Shown: positions 36,081 through 44,928 of the stretch, one piece after another
Layout: each line of letters starts with the position of its first letter
How positions within the stretch are numbered: position 1 is the stretch's first letter
Source of the DNA: Paratractidigestivibacter sp963605405
Lineage (GTDB): Bacteria; Actinomycetota; Coriobacteriia; Coriobacteriales; Atopobiaceae
Reading direction: 5' to 3'
NCBI GenBank assembly: GCA_963605405.1
Contig: CAVCUP010000011.1
Location: 19,544 to 83,543 of the forward strand
Length of the DNA stretch: 64,000 bases
Notes under the pieces: model-generated
Databases searched by the model: none
What the model was told of the DNA's origin: nothing
Seen by the model: only the letters and a program-made list of their open reading frames with translations
Made by a program: the position numbers and the translations under genes

Positions 36081-36773
36081 TCACTCCCCAGATACAGAAT
36101 GTATGTTGTTCGTTTGGTCCTCGGGCGCAAGGCCCTGGCCCGTCCCCTTTTCGCCCCGGTCCTTGGCGGAGAAAAGCAGCTCCCCCGCCGAGAGACGCTG
36201 GTCGGCCGCCGCGCGGATATCGGCAAGGCCGCTCGACGCCACGGCCGTCTGGTCGGCGCCCACCTCGTCGATGGGCAGCGCCATCTGCGCGTCCTCCACG
36301 CGCTCGAGCTCGTCGAGGACGCCCTTGGCCTCACGGAAGCTGGCCGCAAGGGCGCGCGCCGCGTCCGTCTTTGCGTCGGGCTTGGGCTTGACGGCCTCCG
36401 TCACGGCCACGGCGTTGGCCACGGCAACGCCTCGCGTGTGGCTCATGGAGAGCGCGACCTCGACGACGCCCTTCTCCATCGCGACCCTGGCGGCGCCCCC
36501 CGTGAGCTTTGCCCGTACGCCGCCGCGCTCGTCGCGCGTGACGCTCACGTCGCGGATTCCCACGCCGTTGCCGAAGCCGCAGCCCAGGGCCTTGACCACG
36601 GCCTCGCGCGCGGCCCAACGGGCGGCGTAGTGCTCGGCGGGGCGGGCGCAGCGCTCGCAGAACTGACGCTCCTCCTCGGTAAAGACGCGAACGAGGAAGC
36701 TCGGGCGGCGCTCGATCACGCGCTCCATGCGCGAGATCTCGAGCATGTCGACGCCTATGCCGGCTGCTGCCAC
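36081..36773 (-). CDS. acpS: Holo-ACP synthase with a long C-terminal extension
   Basis: A 230-residue 4'-phosphopantetheinyl transferase of the AcpS type. The first 125 residues hold the whole enzyme: GIGVDMLEISRMERV with the Mg-binding Asp, FTEEERQFC, YAARWAAREAVVKALG with the second catalytic motif, and VALSMSHTRGVAVANAV. Typical AcpS stops there. The remaining 105 residues (Asp/Glu/Ala-rich, ending NNIHSVSGE) match nothing I know and look helical then disordered. The start is GTG 36773 behind GGGGAGG. Confidence 0.92.
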   Translation of the reverse strand: MAAAGIGVDMLEISRMERVIERRPSFLVRVFTEEERQFCERCARPAEHYAARWAAREAVVKALGCGFGNGVGIRDVSVTRDERGGVRAKLTGGAARVAMEKGVVEVALSMSHTRGVAVANAVAVTEAVKPKPDAKTDAARALAASFREAKGVLDELERVEDAQMALPIDEVGADQTAVASSGLADIRAAADQRLSAGELLFSAKDRGEKGTGQGLAPEDQTNNIHSVSGE

Positions 36774-36929
36774 GGGCCTCCCCTTTCGACGCGGCTTACC
36801 AAACGCTGTCCGTGCGCGGGCACGGCCCCGGCAAGGGGCCGCGCGCCCAACACGAGACGCGCGCCGACCTTGCCGACGCGCGTCAAGTTACAAAGCTCAG
36901 TTGATTCTACCAGTGCGTGAAGGCCCCGT

Positions 36930-38267
36930 TTAGGCGATGAACGGCCTCAGCGCATCAATCACAATCTGATTGGCCTCGGCGCAGAGCTTCTCGTCGGGGG
37001 CCTCGGCGAGCACGCGCACGAGCGGCTCGGTACCGGAGGCGCGCACGAGCACGCGACCGTTGCCCTCGAGGAACTGCTCGGCCTTGGCCACGGCGCTCGA
37101 GACCTCGGGAGCATTCATCGCGGCGTTCTTGTCCGTCACGCGGATGTTGTCGAGCTGCTGCGGGTAAAGCTTGACCGGGCGGGTGAGCTCGGAGAGCTTC
37201 TCGCGCTCGCCGCGTAGGACCTCCATGATGCGCAGGGAGGTCATGATGCCGTCGCCCGTCTTCTCGAGGTCGGAGAAAATCACGTGGCCGGACTGCTCGC
37301 CGCCGAGGGTATAGCCGTTCTCGCGCATGCAGGCGTAGACGTTCTTGTCGCCCACGTCGGTCTTCTCGTAGGCGATGCCAGCCTCTTCGAAGGCCTTGAA
37401 CAGGCCGAAGTTGCTCATGACGGTGGGGACGACCGTGGACTTGGCCAGGCGGCCGTGCTTGTTCAGGTAGCAGCCGCAGACGTAGAGGATGAGGTCGCCG
37501 TCAACGAGGTGGCCGCGTTCGTCGACCGCCAGGCAACGGTCGGCATCGCCGTCGTAGGCGAAGCCCACGTCGAGACCGTTCTGCACGACGAAGCGCTGGA
37601 GCTGCTCGATGTGGGTGGAGCCGCAGTCGACGTTGATGTTGAAGCCGTTGGGCGAGTTGTTGATCACGTGGGTCTCGGCGCCCATGGCGTCGAAGACGGG
37701 GCGCGCGACGGAAGAGGCGGAGCCGTTGGCGCAGTCCAGGCCGATCTTGAGCCCCTGCAGAGAGAACCCGCAGGAAGAGATGAGGCTCGCGATGTAGCGG
37801 TTGCGGCCCTGCATGTAGTCGACCGTGCAGCCGATGGCGTCGCCCGTGGCCAGGGGCACCTCGGACTTACCGTCGATGTAGTCCTCGATGAGCTCGAGGA
37901 CGTCCTCATCCATCTTGAAACCCTCGCGGTTGACGAGCTTGATGCCGTTGTCCGTGTAGGGGTTATGCGACGCGGTGATCATGATGCCGCAGTCGAAGGC
38001 GCCGTCAACGACCTCGTAAGAAACGCCCGGCGTCGGGATGACGTGCAGCATGTAGGCATCGGCGCCGGAGGCCACCAGGCCGCTGACGATGGCGGACTCG
38101 AACATGTAGCTCGAGCGGCGGGTGTCCTTACCCAGGATGACGCGGGCCTTCTTGCCCTGGCGCTTGCCGTAGTACCAGCCCACGTAGCGACCGATCTTGT
38201 AGGCGTGCTCGACGTTCAGGCCCTCGTTGGCACGGCCTCGGAAACCGTCGGTACCGAAGTACTTCAT
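36930..38267 (-). CDS. glmM: Phosphoglucosamine mutase
   Basis: A 445-residue enzyme converting glucosamine-6-phosphate to glucosamine-1-phosphate for peptidoglycan. It opens MKYFGTDGFRGRANEGL. The phosphoserine loop is MITASHNPYTDNGIKL, the metal loop is AYDGDADRCLAVDE, the sugar loop is GGEQSGHVIF, and the phosphate loop RASGTEPLVRV is near the end. Start ATG 38267 has GAGAAGGGACAGCGA upstream; an ATG 24 bp further up is less well placed. Confidence 0.97.
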   Translation of the reverse strand: MKYFGTDGFRGRANEGLNVEHAYKIGRYVGWYYGKRQGKKARVILGKDTRRSSYMFESAIVSGLVASGADAYMLHVIPTPGVSYEVVDGAFDCGIMITASHNPYTDNGIKLVNREGFKMDEDVLELIEDYIDGKSEVPLATGDAIGCTVDYMQGRNRYIASLISSCGFSLQGLKIGLDCANGSASSVARPVFDAMGAETHVINNSPNGFNINVDCGSTHIEQLQRFVVQNGLDVGFAYDGDADRCLAVDERGHLVDGDLILYVCGCYLNKHGRLAKSTVVPTVMSNFGLFKAFEEAGIAYEKTDVGDKNVYACMRENGYTLGGEQSGHVIFSDLEKTGDGIMTSLRIMEVLRGEREKLSELTRPVKLYPQQLDNIRVTDKNAAMNAPEVSSAVAKAEQFLEGNGRVLVRASGTEPLVRVLAEAPDEKLCAEANQIVIDALRPFIA

Positions 38268-38426
38268 TCGCTGTCCCTTCTCGTTAGACAACCGAAAGAC
38301 AATTTCAATGGTCTCTAAATTCTACTACCAGCTGACCAGGAGGTCCGCTATACACGCTCGAATGCAGGCGCGAATCATAAAGAATGCCATGCAAGACTTC
38401 GAAGGACGTACCTGCGGGAACCCCCC

Positions 38427-38530
38427 GGCATCTTACGAAGATTCCGCCAAGCCGACCCGCGTGCGTACGCAAGGCCGTCGAGTGCACCCCCTCCCCCGCA
38501 TCCTATTTAGATTCCGCCAGGCCGACCCGC
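38427..38530. repeat. Pair of 34-bp direct repeats 70 bp apart
   Basis: Copies at 38427-38460 and 38497-38530 share the core AGATTCCGCCA(A/G)GCCGACCCGC, with a few differences at the 5' end. They lie in the 331-bp gene-free stretch between rpsI and glmM. The rest of that stretch is the glmM leader and the rpsI terminator; no ORF with a credible start was seen. Confidence 0.8.
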
Positions 38531-38538
38531 AACATACG

Positions 38539-38572
38539 AAAAAAGGGCCCACCGGCCGAAGCCAGCGGGTCC
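38539..38572 (-). terminator. Intrinsic terminator after rpsI
   Basis: On the minus strand GGACCCGCTGGC and GGCCGGTGGGCCC pair (with G-U pairs), followed by TTTTTT. Confidence 0.85.
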
Positions 38573-38598
38573 TTCGGGTGCAGATTCGCTCGGAAAGC

Positions 38599-38994
38599 TT
38601 AGCGCTTCGAGAACTGCGGGCGCTTACGGGCCTTCTTCAGACCGTACTTCTTGCGCTCGACCGCACGCGCGTCACGCGTGAGGAAACCGGCCTTCTTGAG
38701 GTCGGCACGGTACTCGCCGGCGTCCAGAAGGGCGCGGGAGATGCCAAGGCGGCAGGCGCCGGACTGGCCGTTGATGCCGCCGCCGTCGCAGTTGGCGAGG
38801 ACGTCGAAGCGATCAGCGGTCTCGGTCAGCTTAAGCGGGGCAAGGGCGTTGTCCACGAGCTGCTGACGACCAAAGTAGTTGAGGGCGTCGCGGCCGTTGA
38901 CGAGGAACTTGCCGGTACCGGGAACGAGACGAACACGGGCGACGGCCTCCTTACGGCGACCAGTGCCCCAGTAAACCACGGAGTTCTCAGCCAT
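38599..38994 (-). CDS. rpsI: 30S ribosomal protein S9
   Basis: A 131-residue small-subunit protein whose C-terminal tail reaches the decoding centre. VYWGTGRRKEAVARVRLVPGTG near the start and the basic tail KKARKRPQFSKR are diagnostic. Start ATG 38994 has GGAGGGCCTAAGC upstream. It follows rplM by 2 bp, the normal L13-S9 operon. Confidence 0.98.
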   Translation of the reverse strand: MAENSVVYWGTGRRKEAVARVRLVPGTGKFLVNGRDALNYFGRQQLVDNALAPLKLTETADRFDVLANCDGGGINGQSGACRLGISRALLDAGEYRADLKKAGFLTRDARAVERKKYGLKKARKRPQFSKR

Positions 38995-38996
38995 GC

Positions 38997-39437
38997 TTAG
39001 GCCCTCCAATCGATCTTAACGGGGTTCTGGGCGGCGTGCGGGTGCTCGGCGCCAGCGTAAACCTTGAGCTTCATGCCCTGCTTGCGGCCGAGGGTGGTCT
39101 TGGGGAGCATGCCCTTGACGGCGTGCTCGATGACGCGCTCGGGGTGCTTCTCCATGGCCTCCTTGAAGCTCTCGAACTTCAAGCCGCCGAGGTAGCCAGA
39201 GTAGCGCCAGTAGCGCTTCTGGTCCATCTTGTTGCCGGTGAGGATGACCTTGTCGGCGTTGATAACGACGACGAAGTCACCGGTGTCGGCGTTCGGGGTG
39301 TACTGCGGCTTGTTCTTGCCACGAAGGATCATGGCAGCAGTGGTCGCGAGACGACCAAGGGTCGCGCCCTCGGCGTCGAGAAGCACCCACTTGCGCTCGA
39401 CTTCGCCGGCCTTGGCGAACTGAGTCGACTTCTTCAC
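38997..39437 (-). CDS. rplM: 50S ribosomal protein L13
   Basis: A 146-residue large-subunit assembly protein. WVLLDAEGATLGRLATTAAMILRGKNK, GDFVVVINADKVILTGNK and AVKGMLPKTTLGRKQGMKLKVYAGAEHPH follow the family throughout. It starts at ATG 39437 behind GTAGGAGGAGTCAAG and is first in the rplM-rpsI pair. Confidence 0.98.
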   Translation of the reverse strand: MKKSTQFAKAGEVERKWVLLDAEGATLGRLATTAAMILRGKNKPQYTPNADTGDFVVVINADKVILTGNKMDQKRYWRYSGYLGGLKFESFKEAMEKHPERVIEHAVKGMLPKTTLGRKQGMKLKVYAGAEHPHAAQNPVKIDWRA

Positions 39438-39671
39438 TTGACTCCTCCTACGTACCTACGGTTCGACGGCTTCTGGACAAGCCGACGAGATGCTTGTTCA
39501 TTAAAGAGATTACGGGGCTCTTGTAGACAAAGCTTGTAAATTGTACGTCACCGCAGGTGAAGAGCCGTGGTGATTTTTTTGTGCGCGAGAGCAACACAAG
39601 CTGCACACATCCCGCCGAGAAGCGCCGGGCGCAGGCGCGCCCGGACGCTCTCCGCCCCCCATTGGGGCGAG

Positions 39672-40577
39672 CTACTGCAGGAACTCGTCTATCTCGGCCA
39701 GACGGGCCTCGGCCTGCCTGCGGCCCTGCAGGTAGAGGTCCAGAAGCGGGCCGCCGGAAGTCTCCATAACGCCCACCTCGACGGGCTTGTCGGGGGCGAT
39801 GACGAGGCAGCGCCCCCCGCGCTCGAGCTCCCAGAGCTGCTCGCGCTGGGCGTTGTAGCGCTCGGCGCGCGTGCGGAGCGCCTCGATGTAGTAGGGGTAG
39901 GCGTCGTAGCGGTGCGACCGCAGGAGCTTCGCCTCGGTGCCGGGCCCCTTCTCGTAGGCACGGTGCTGGGTGAGGACAACGACGGAGCGGTCGGCGGGCA
40001 CATGCCCCTCCACCTTCCGCGCGCCCGGCAGGCCCATCGCCGCGGCAAAGGGGACCGAGTCCGTGGTGCCGCCGTCGAGGTAGCGCTGGCCGTCTATCTC
40101 GACCATGCGCGAGACGCCCGGCAGCGCCGCCGACGCGCGTACCTTGAGGACGTCGGCGGGGAGGTCGGCCACGCGCAGGTAGTCGGGGGTGCCGAAGGTC
40201 ACGTTGGACACGACCGCGTACATGGACATCGGGTTCTCCATGAAGGCGTCGTCGTCGCAGGGGTCGAGCTCGTTTTGGACCGTCTCGTAGACGAACTCGC
40301 CCCCCGTCATGTTGCCCGTCTTTGCAAGGCTGAGGAAGCTCATGAAGCGTGAGTCGTCGCGGTAGGCGAGCATGATGCGCATGGTGCGGCCGATCTGGCG
40401 GCTCTTGAAGCTCACGGCGTTCATCGCGCCCGCCGAGACGCCCCACACGCTGGAAAAACCAGTAAGGCCGCGTTCGAGCAGCACGTCGAGGACGCCGGCC
40501 GTGAACATTCCGCGAAAACCGCCGCCTTCGAGCACGAGCGCCGGGGCGACTGCTGCCGTTACCTGGTCGTTCTCCAT
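39672..40577 (-). CDS. Patatin-like phospholipase
   Basis: A 301-residue RssA-type protein of the patatin fold. It has the oxyanion loop EGGGFRGMFTAG, the nucleophile elbow GVSAGAMNA, and the Asp of the dyad in YLDGGTTDSVP. The C-terminal 90 residues hold the helical region usual for this subgroup (AYPYYIEALRTRAERYNAQREQL). Start ATG 40577; the upstream open frame has no family sequence. Likely a cytoplasmic lipid acyl hydrolase; the substrate is unknown. A stem (CCGGGCGC-N4-GCGCCCGG) near 39626-39645 follows the stop and may terminate it. Confidence 0.93.
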   Translation of the reverse strand: MENDQVTAAVAPALVLEGGGFRGMFTAGVLDVLLERGLTGFSSVWGVSAGAMNAVSFKSRQIGRTMRIMLAYRDDSRFMSFLSLAKTGNMTGGEFVYETVQNELDPCDDDAFMENPMSMYAVVSNVTFGTPDYLRVADLPADVLKVRASAALPGVSRMVEIDGQRYLDGGTTDSVPFAAAMGLPGARKVEGHVPADRSVVVLTQHRAYEKGPGTEAKLLRSHRYDAYPYYIEALRTRAERYNAQREQLWELERGGRCLVIAPDKPVEVGVMETSGGPLLDLYLQGRRQAEARLAEIDEFLQ

Positions 40578-40620
40578 CGCAAAAGCTCCTCTCGCCACGT
40601 TGTCCGCATCAATATATACA

Positions 40621-40661
40621 TAAACGAGGACCCGCCCCCAGAAGCGGGAAGCGGGCCCTCG
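40621..40661 (-). terminator. Terminator after tmRNA
   Basis: On the minus strand CGAGGGCCCGC and GCGGGTCCTCG pair around a long loop and are followed by TTTA. Confidence 0.7.
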
Positions 40662-40672
40662 CGATTCGCCTA

Positions 40673-41038
40673 TGGTGGAGGTGCGGAGAATCGAACTCCG
40701 GTCCAAAGCAAGCCCCTGAAAGGTGTCTCCAGGCTCAGTTGCCGGTTAAGTCTTAGCCGCCGCGCACCCGTCAACCCGCGCTTGGCGACCCAGTTGGTTC
40801 GATCTTTTTGCCTGGCATACCAGCTACGTCCAAGCAAGCATCTCCCTAGAATGACGTCGCAGCGGGAACGGGAGCGATCCCCGCATTGACGCGCCGCTAG
40901 TTAATTAAGCAGCGAGAGCCAGAGGCTCGTAAGAATAAGTGTCGTCAATTCAATTTGACGGTTCCCCTGTTTAACGTGGCGAGGAGACCACGGCCTGCTG
41001 CCCATCTCAGGCCCACCCTGTCGAAACCAGTCACCCCC
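40673..41038 (-). ncRNA. ssrA: tmRNA (ssrA)
   Basis: The RNA is about 366 nt. The 5' end GGGGGTGACTGGTTTCGACA is the conserved tmRNA start, and the 3' end reads GGTCCGGAGTTCGATTCTCC followed by GCACCTCCACCA, with an encoded CCA. GGGGGTG and CACCTCC form the acceptor stem. The tag reading frame is DDTYSYEPLALAA then TAA; LALAA is the usual degradation end. In that frame a TGA lies two codons before the first GAC, so resumption must occur at ATT or GAC, not at an upstream Ala codon. Confidence 0.96.
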
Positions 41039-41077
41039 ACGAGATGGAATGGGGACGCTGCCACCATGATGCGAATG

Positions 41078-43831
41078 TCAAGATTCGTGCCGCTCGCGCG
41101 GCGTGGTAGGGATTGTACCCCAAACGATCGCCCGCGTATCCGGACGACGGCGGCAAGAGACGAGGCGCCAAGAGGCAAAGGCGATCGCGCTCGCCGCGCT
41201 CACGGCAACGCCCGCGACCAGCCCCGGCGTCTCGTACGTGAACTCGACCGTGTGCTCCCCCGCCGCGAGGTCGACGCCGCAGAGCCCGCCGTAAAGCGCG
41301 CGGACCTCGGACTTCTCGCCGTCCACGGTCACGCTCCAACCGGAGTCGTACGGGATCACGGTGCAGAGCGTCTCGTCCTGCGAGGCCTGGAAGCTCAGGC
41401 GCACGTGGCCATCCTCGTAGGTCTCCACCTGCGCCGCGTCGGCGTCGAGAAGCCCGCGGAGCCGCGCGAGCTCGTCCGCATCGAGCGTCTTTGCCACGAG
41501 CAGGTCGCGCGAGGACGAGGCCGCGAGCACCTGCCTGGCTTTGGCGGGGTTGTACGGGTCCGTGACCTCAAGCGAAATCCTCAAAACCTGCCCGGCGGAG
41601 TATTCGCCCAGGTAGATTGTGCCGTTATTGAAGTTTGAGCCCACCGACGAGACGCAGGCCCCGTCCACACAAACGGCAAGCGAGTACCGAAGCGCGCTCA
41701 TCATCGGCACGAAGAGATACAGGGGCCCGTCCTCGGCGACCGTCACGCTCCAGACTCGCTCGGACTCGGTGGCCGCAGCCTCGTCCTCGGCCACGGCGGC
41801 GTCCACGTAGAGCCCGCTCGCGTCCGAGCCCGTCATGTCCGCCCACATCGTCTCCTGGTTGACGAAGGGGTCGCGAGGGGGAGACGAGCCCTCCCAGTGG
41901 TCGTTCAGGTCGGTTTGGTAATCGAAGTCGCTCACGTCGGAAGGCCACGTCACGTTTCCCGCGCCGGAACGGATGCCGTAGGCGCTCGGCAAAGCGACGA
42001 GGCTCTTCCACACGCCGTAGCCGCCCGCAGGCAACGCGGCCGTCCCGTCAACCGGCTCGGCAAGAGGCGCCTCGGACTTGGAGACCAGGTAATCGACGCC
42101 CAGAAGCGCGTCCGCGGCCGGCATCACGGAGCGATAGTAATAGCCGAAGATCTCGTTCGCGCCGCAATACCCGAGGCTGGCGAGCAGCTCGGTGTAGGCG
42201 CCGTTCAGCGTGGAGGTGTACTCCTGCGGGCCCGACACCCCGAGGACCAGGCCTTCCGTCGTGGTCGGAGCGTTTCTCCCCTGGTTGACGGCGGTGAGGC
42301 CGTCGACTCCAACGCGAACGTCCTGCTGCTCGCCTTCGCGCGGGAGAGAATCGCAGAACTCGCGCATGACGCTCGTATAGAGGCCCCAGTACCCGACGTC
42401 GCGGCTGTAGTGGCCGAAGGCGCGCCAGGCGTTCACGCCCAGGGCCCCCGCGCTGAGCACGCACACACAGGCCAGCGCGGACCGCGCGCGGACCCGGCGC
42501 TCCTCACCCGCGAGCCACACGAGCGCCGCGCAGGCCGCGAGCATGGCCATATCGGCCGCGAAGAGCCACGGCTCGGAGATCCAGTCGCGCTTGAGCACGA
42601 GGTAGGCCAGCTGGGCGCCGCCCACGAGCACGGCCAGGACCCCGCCCGAAACCGCGCAGAGGCGCGCACGCGCCGCGCCGCGCACCCCGTCGAGCGCCTC
42701 CCAGCCCCTCGCCGCCACGACGACGAGCACGAACGAGACCACGTACGCGTAACGGAAGAAATACGAGGTCACGTGTTTGAAGCTCGACCACATGACGTCG
42801 AGAGGCCAGGCGCACATAGAGACGAACATGAAGGCAAGAAGCCCGCCGTGGAGCAGGCGCGCGCGGCGAGAGACGCCCGGATTGGCCAGGAACGTCCCCG
42901 CGAGAACGAGCGCGAGCTCACCCGTGTAGAGCGCTGGCGTGACGGCCCAGTCGCTCGAGGGGGTCACGCCGAGCGCGAGGCCGGCCACGGCCTTGATCGG
43001 GTTGCACGACAGCCGCGCCTGCAGCACGCTGGAGAGAAGCGACCCGCCGCCCTCCGGCGAGTTCAGAAGGCCGATGATCGCGGGCAGGAAGACCGCCATG
43101 CTCGCCCCGAGCGCGAGGACCATCGTGGCCCCGTACCGCAGGCCCTGGCGCACGCGCATCTCCCTGCGCGGCTGCTCGAGCCAGCAAACGAAGAAGTAGA
43201 ACACGGAAAACAGGCAGTCCATGTAGCCGGAGTACCAGTTAAAGAGCACCGCGCCCGCCACAGAAAGGAAGAGCGTCCGGCAGCGTCCGGCGGCGACCGC
43301 GCGCCACGTGCCCAGCGCGACGAGGGGCAGCATGATGAGGCCGTCGAGCCACATGATGTTGCTGCACTGCGCCACGCTCCAGCCGCACAGGGCATAGCAT
43401 ACCGACACGATCACGTGGACGGCCCCCGGTCGGTGCCTCTTGCGAAGAAACGAATAGCAGGTCAGCGCCGCCGTCGAGAGCTTGGCCAGGGTGAGGTAGC
43501 TCAGCAGCTGCGAGGCATGCCCCGCGTCGAAGAACCACGCGAGCAGGTTGAAGGGGCTCGCGAGGTAATACGCGAAGGTGGCCGCCATGCCCTCGCCCAT
43601 GCCCGCGGAGAAGGAGTAAAAGAGCGACCCCTCCCCGTGCATCACGCTGGAGAGCCATGCAAAGAGGCCGACGTACTGGATGTCCATGTCCCAGATGGCG
43701 ACGGAAAGGGACCCGAAGGGGTAGATGCCGCGGGCCGCGAACGCCGCGCAAAGGATAAGAAGCGCGAGGACGGGGGCGGCCAGGTACTCGCAGCCACGGC
43801 GGGCGGCGAGCCAATCGATTAACTTCTTCAT
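41078..43831 (-). CDS. YfhO-family membrane glycosyltransferase-like protein
   Basis: A 917-residue protein with about twelve membrane segments in its first 460 residues and a long extracytoplasmic region, closing with one more membrane segment. The N-terminal pattern (FPFGSLS-like YPFGSLSVAIWDMDIQYVGLFAWL, then GEGSLFYSFSAGMGEGMAATFAYYLASPFNLLAWFF) is the YfhO signature. In Bacillus and Listeria, YfhO proteins act with GT2 enzymes of the CsbB/GtcA-neighbour type to glycosylate lipoteichoic acid. Start ATG 43831 overlaps the region after the ChbG gene stop, so the two genes are probably coupled. A GT2 gene lies about 1.1 kb away, divergent. Confidence 0.9.
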   Translation of the reverse strand: MKKLIDWLAARRGCEYLAAPVLALLILCAAFAARGIYPFGSLSVAIWDMDIQYVGLFAWLSSVMHGEGSLFYSFSAGMGEGMAATFAYYLASPFNLLAWFFDAGHASQLLSYLTLAKLSTAALTCYSFLRKRHRPGAVHVIVSVCYALCGWSVAQCSNIMWLDGLIMLPLVALGTWRAVAAGRCRTLFLSVAGAVLFNWYSGYMDCLFSVFYFFVCWLEQPRREMRVRQGLRYGATMVLALGASMAVFLPAIIGLLNSPEGGGSLLSSVLQARLSCNPIKAVAGLALGVTPSSDWAVTPALYTGELALVLAGTFLANPGVSRRARLLHGGLLAFMFVSMCAWPLDVMWSSFKHVTSYFFRYAYVVSFVLVVVAARGWEALDGVRGAARARLCAVSGGVLAVLVGGAQLAYLVLKRDWISEPWLFAADMAMLAACAALVWLAGEERRVRARSALACVCVLSAGALGVNAWRAFGHYSRDVGYWGLYTSVMREFCDSLPREGEQQDVRVGVDGLTAVNQGRNAPTTTEGLVLGVSGPQEYTSTLNGAYTELLASLGYCGANEIFGYYYRSVMPAADALLGVDYLVSKSEAPLAEPVDGTAALPAGGYGVWKSLVALPSAYGIRSGAGNVTWPSDVSDFDYQTDLNDHWEGSSPPRDPFVNQETMWADMTGSDASGLYVDAAVAEDEAAATESERVWSVTVAEDGPLYLFVPMMSALRYSLAVCVDGACVSSVGSNFNNGTIYLGEYSAGQVLRISLEVTDPYNPAKARQVLAASSSRDLLVAKTLDADELARLRGLLDADAAQVETYEDGHVRLSFQASQDETLCTVIPYDSGWSVTVDGEKSEVRALYGGLCGVDLAAGEHTVEFTYETPGLVAGVAVSAASAIAFASWRLVSCRRRPDTRAIVWGTIPTTPRERHES

Positions 43832-43832
43832 G

Positions 43833-44780
43833 CTATGCACCAGCCTGCGCGGACACGGCGGGCGCACCATCGCCCGCGATGCCCATAAGCGCGGCCGATC
43901 GCAGCGCGTCGTGCTCGACGTCGCGGCCCTCGCCGCACGAGAACTCGACGAACCCGGGAAGCCCGGGGTTCAGACAGTGCTCGGGCGCGTCCACGCGCCC
44001 GGGATGGAAGAGCAGCTCAAGGTCCATGCCGCGCGCGTCGGCGACCTCCTTGAGGCGCGGGAACACGGCCGCCACGCGCTTCTCGTCCATGTGGCCGGAG
44101 AAGGAGAGCCCGCAGAAGACGGCGGACTTCTCCGCATAGGAACCGAGTCCGACCGCCTCGAACACGCGGCGGTTGCGTTTCCATAGGTAATTGAGCAGCC
44201 CGCGCTTGACGCGGTTGATCGGCTCGATGGTCCCGGCCACGCCCGCTTGGGAGAAGGGCTGCGCGGGCTCGGCGGGAATACGCAGGTACTCAAGGTCATA
44301 CTCGGGGCGGGCGGCCACGGCGAGAACCCCGCGGAAGACGGCGGGGATAAGATGCGTGTGCTGATGGCCGTCGAGGCGAAGGGCCCCGGCGAGCTCCGGG
44401 AAGCGCTCCGTCACGCGCGCGACCTGGGCGGCCGCCTCGATCTCTACCTGGCGCGCGAGCTCCGCGCCATGGAGCGCCGAGGCGGCCATGAGCCCACCGT
44501 ATCCCTGGCGGAACACTCCCCGCCCGTCCACGAGCATCGGCACATCGGCGGGGTCGGCCACGCAGCGACCCTCGACGAAGTTGAGGTGCACGCCCACGCG
44601 CAGCGACTCGGGACGACCGTCGAGCAGTCGGGCGCACTCGTCGAAGTTCGGCGAGTTGGCGAGGATGGAGAGCGAGTTCAGCGCGCCGCGGCCGCCGGGC
44701 ATGGCGGAGCAGCACTCGAGGATTCTTCTCGACTGGCCAAGGGTGATGCCGAAGTCGTCGGCATGCAGGATTACCGGCAT
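43833..44780 (-). CDS. ChbG/HpnK (YdjC-like) deacetylase
   Basis: A 315-residue carbohydrate deacetylase. The metal site is visible as LHADDFGIT (Asp-Asp) and LDGHQHTHLIPAVF (two His). Family members remove acetyl groups from chito-oligosaccharides or related glycans. It is the first gene of the pair with yfhO and diverges from the GT2 gene. With those neighbours it probably modifies an envelope glycan; the substrate is inferred. Confidence 0.92.
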   Translation of the reverse strand: MPVILHADDFGITLGQSRRILECCSAMPGGRGALNSLSILANSPNFDECARLLDGRPESLRVGVHLNFVEGRCVADPADVPMLVDGRGVFRQGYGGLMAASALHGAELARQVEIEAAAQVARVTERFPELAGALRLDGHQHTHLIPAVFRGVLAVAARPEYDLEYLRIPAEPAQPFSQAGVAGTIEPINRVKRGLLNYLWKRNRRVFEAVGLGSYAEKSAVFCGLSFSGHMDEKRVAAVFPRLKEVADARGMDLELLFHPGRVDAPEHCLNPGLPGFVEFSCGEGRDVEHDALRSAALMGIAGDGAPAVSAQAGA

Positions 44781-44928
44781 TCAGGAGCCTCTCTTTGTTG
44801 TGCGTTTATTGGCCGCTCGGCGGCCGGTTCCTATAAGAAAATTAGTATAGTGTCCGCAACGGAAACACGCTTAAAACAACACCCATCGGCCCGGCGCCGA
44901 CCGCTACAGCAAATCCCTTGGAGGAAAC

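Noticed and set aside
34605..36920. 771-codon plus-strand frame across nnr and acpS
   Set aside because: Both genes on the minus strand have complete family motifs; the plus frame is His/Arg/Gly-rich shadow sequence.
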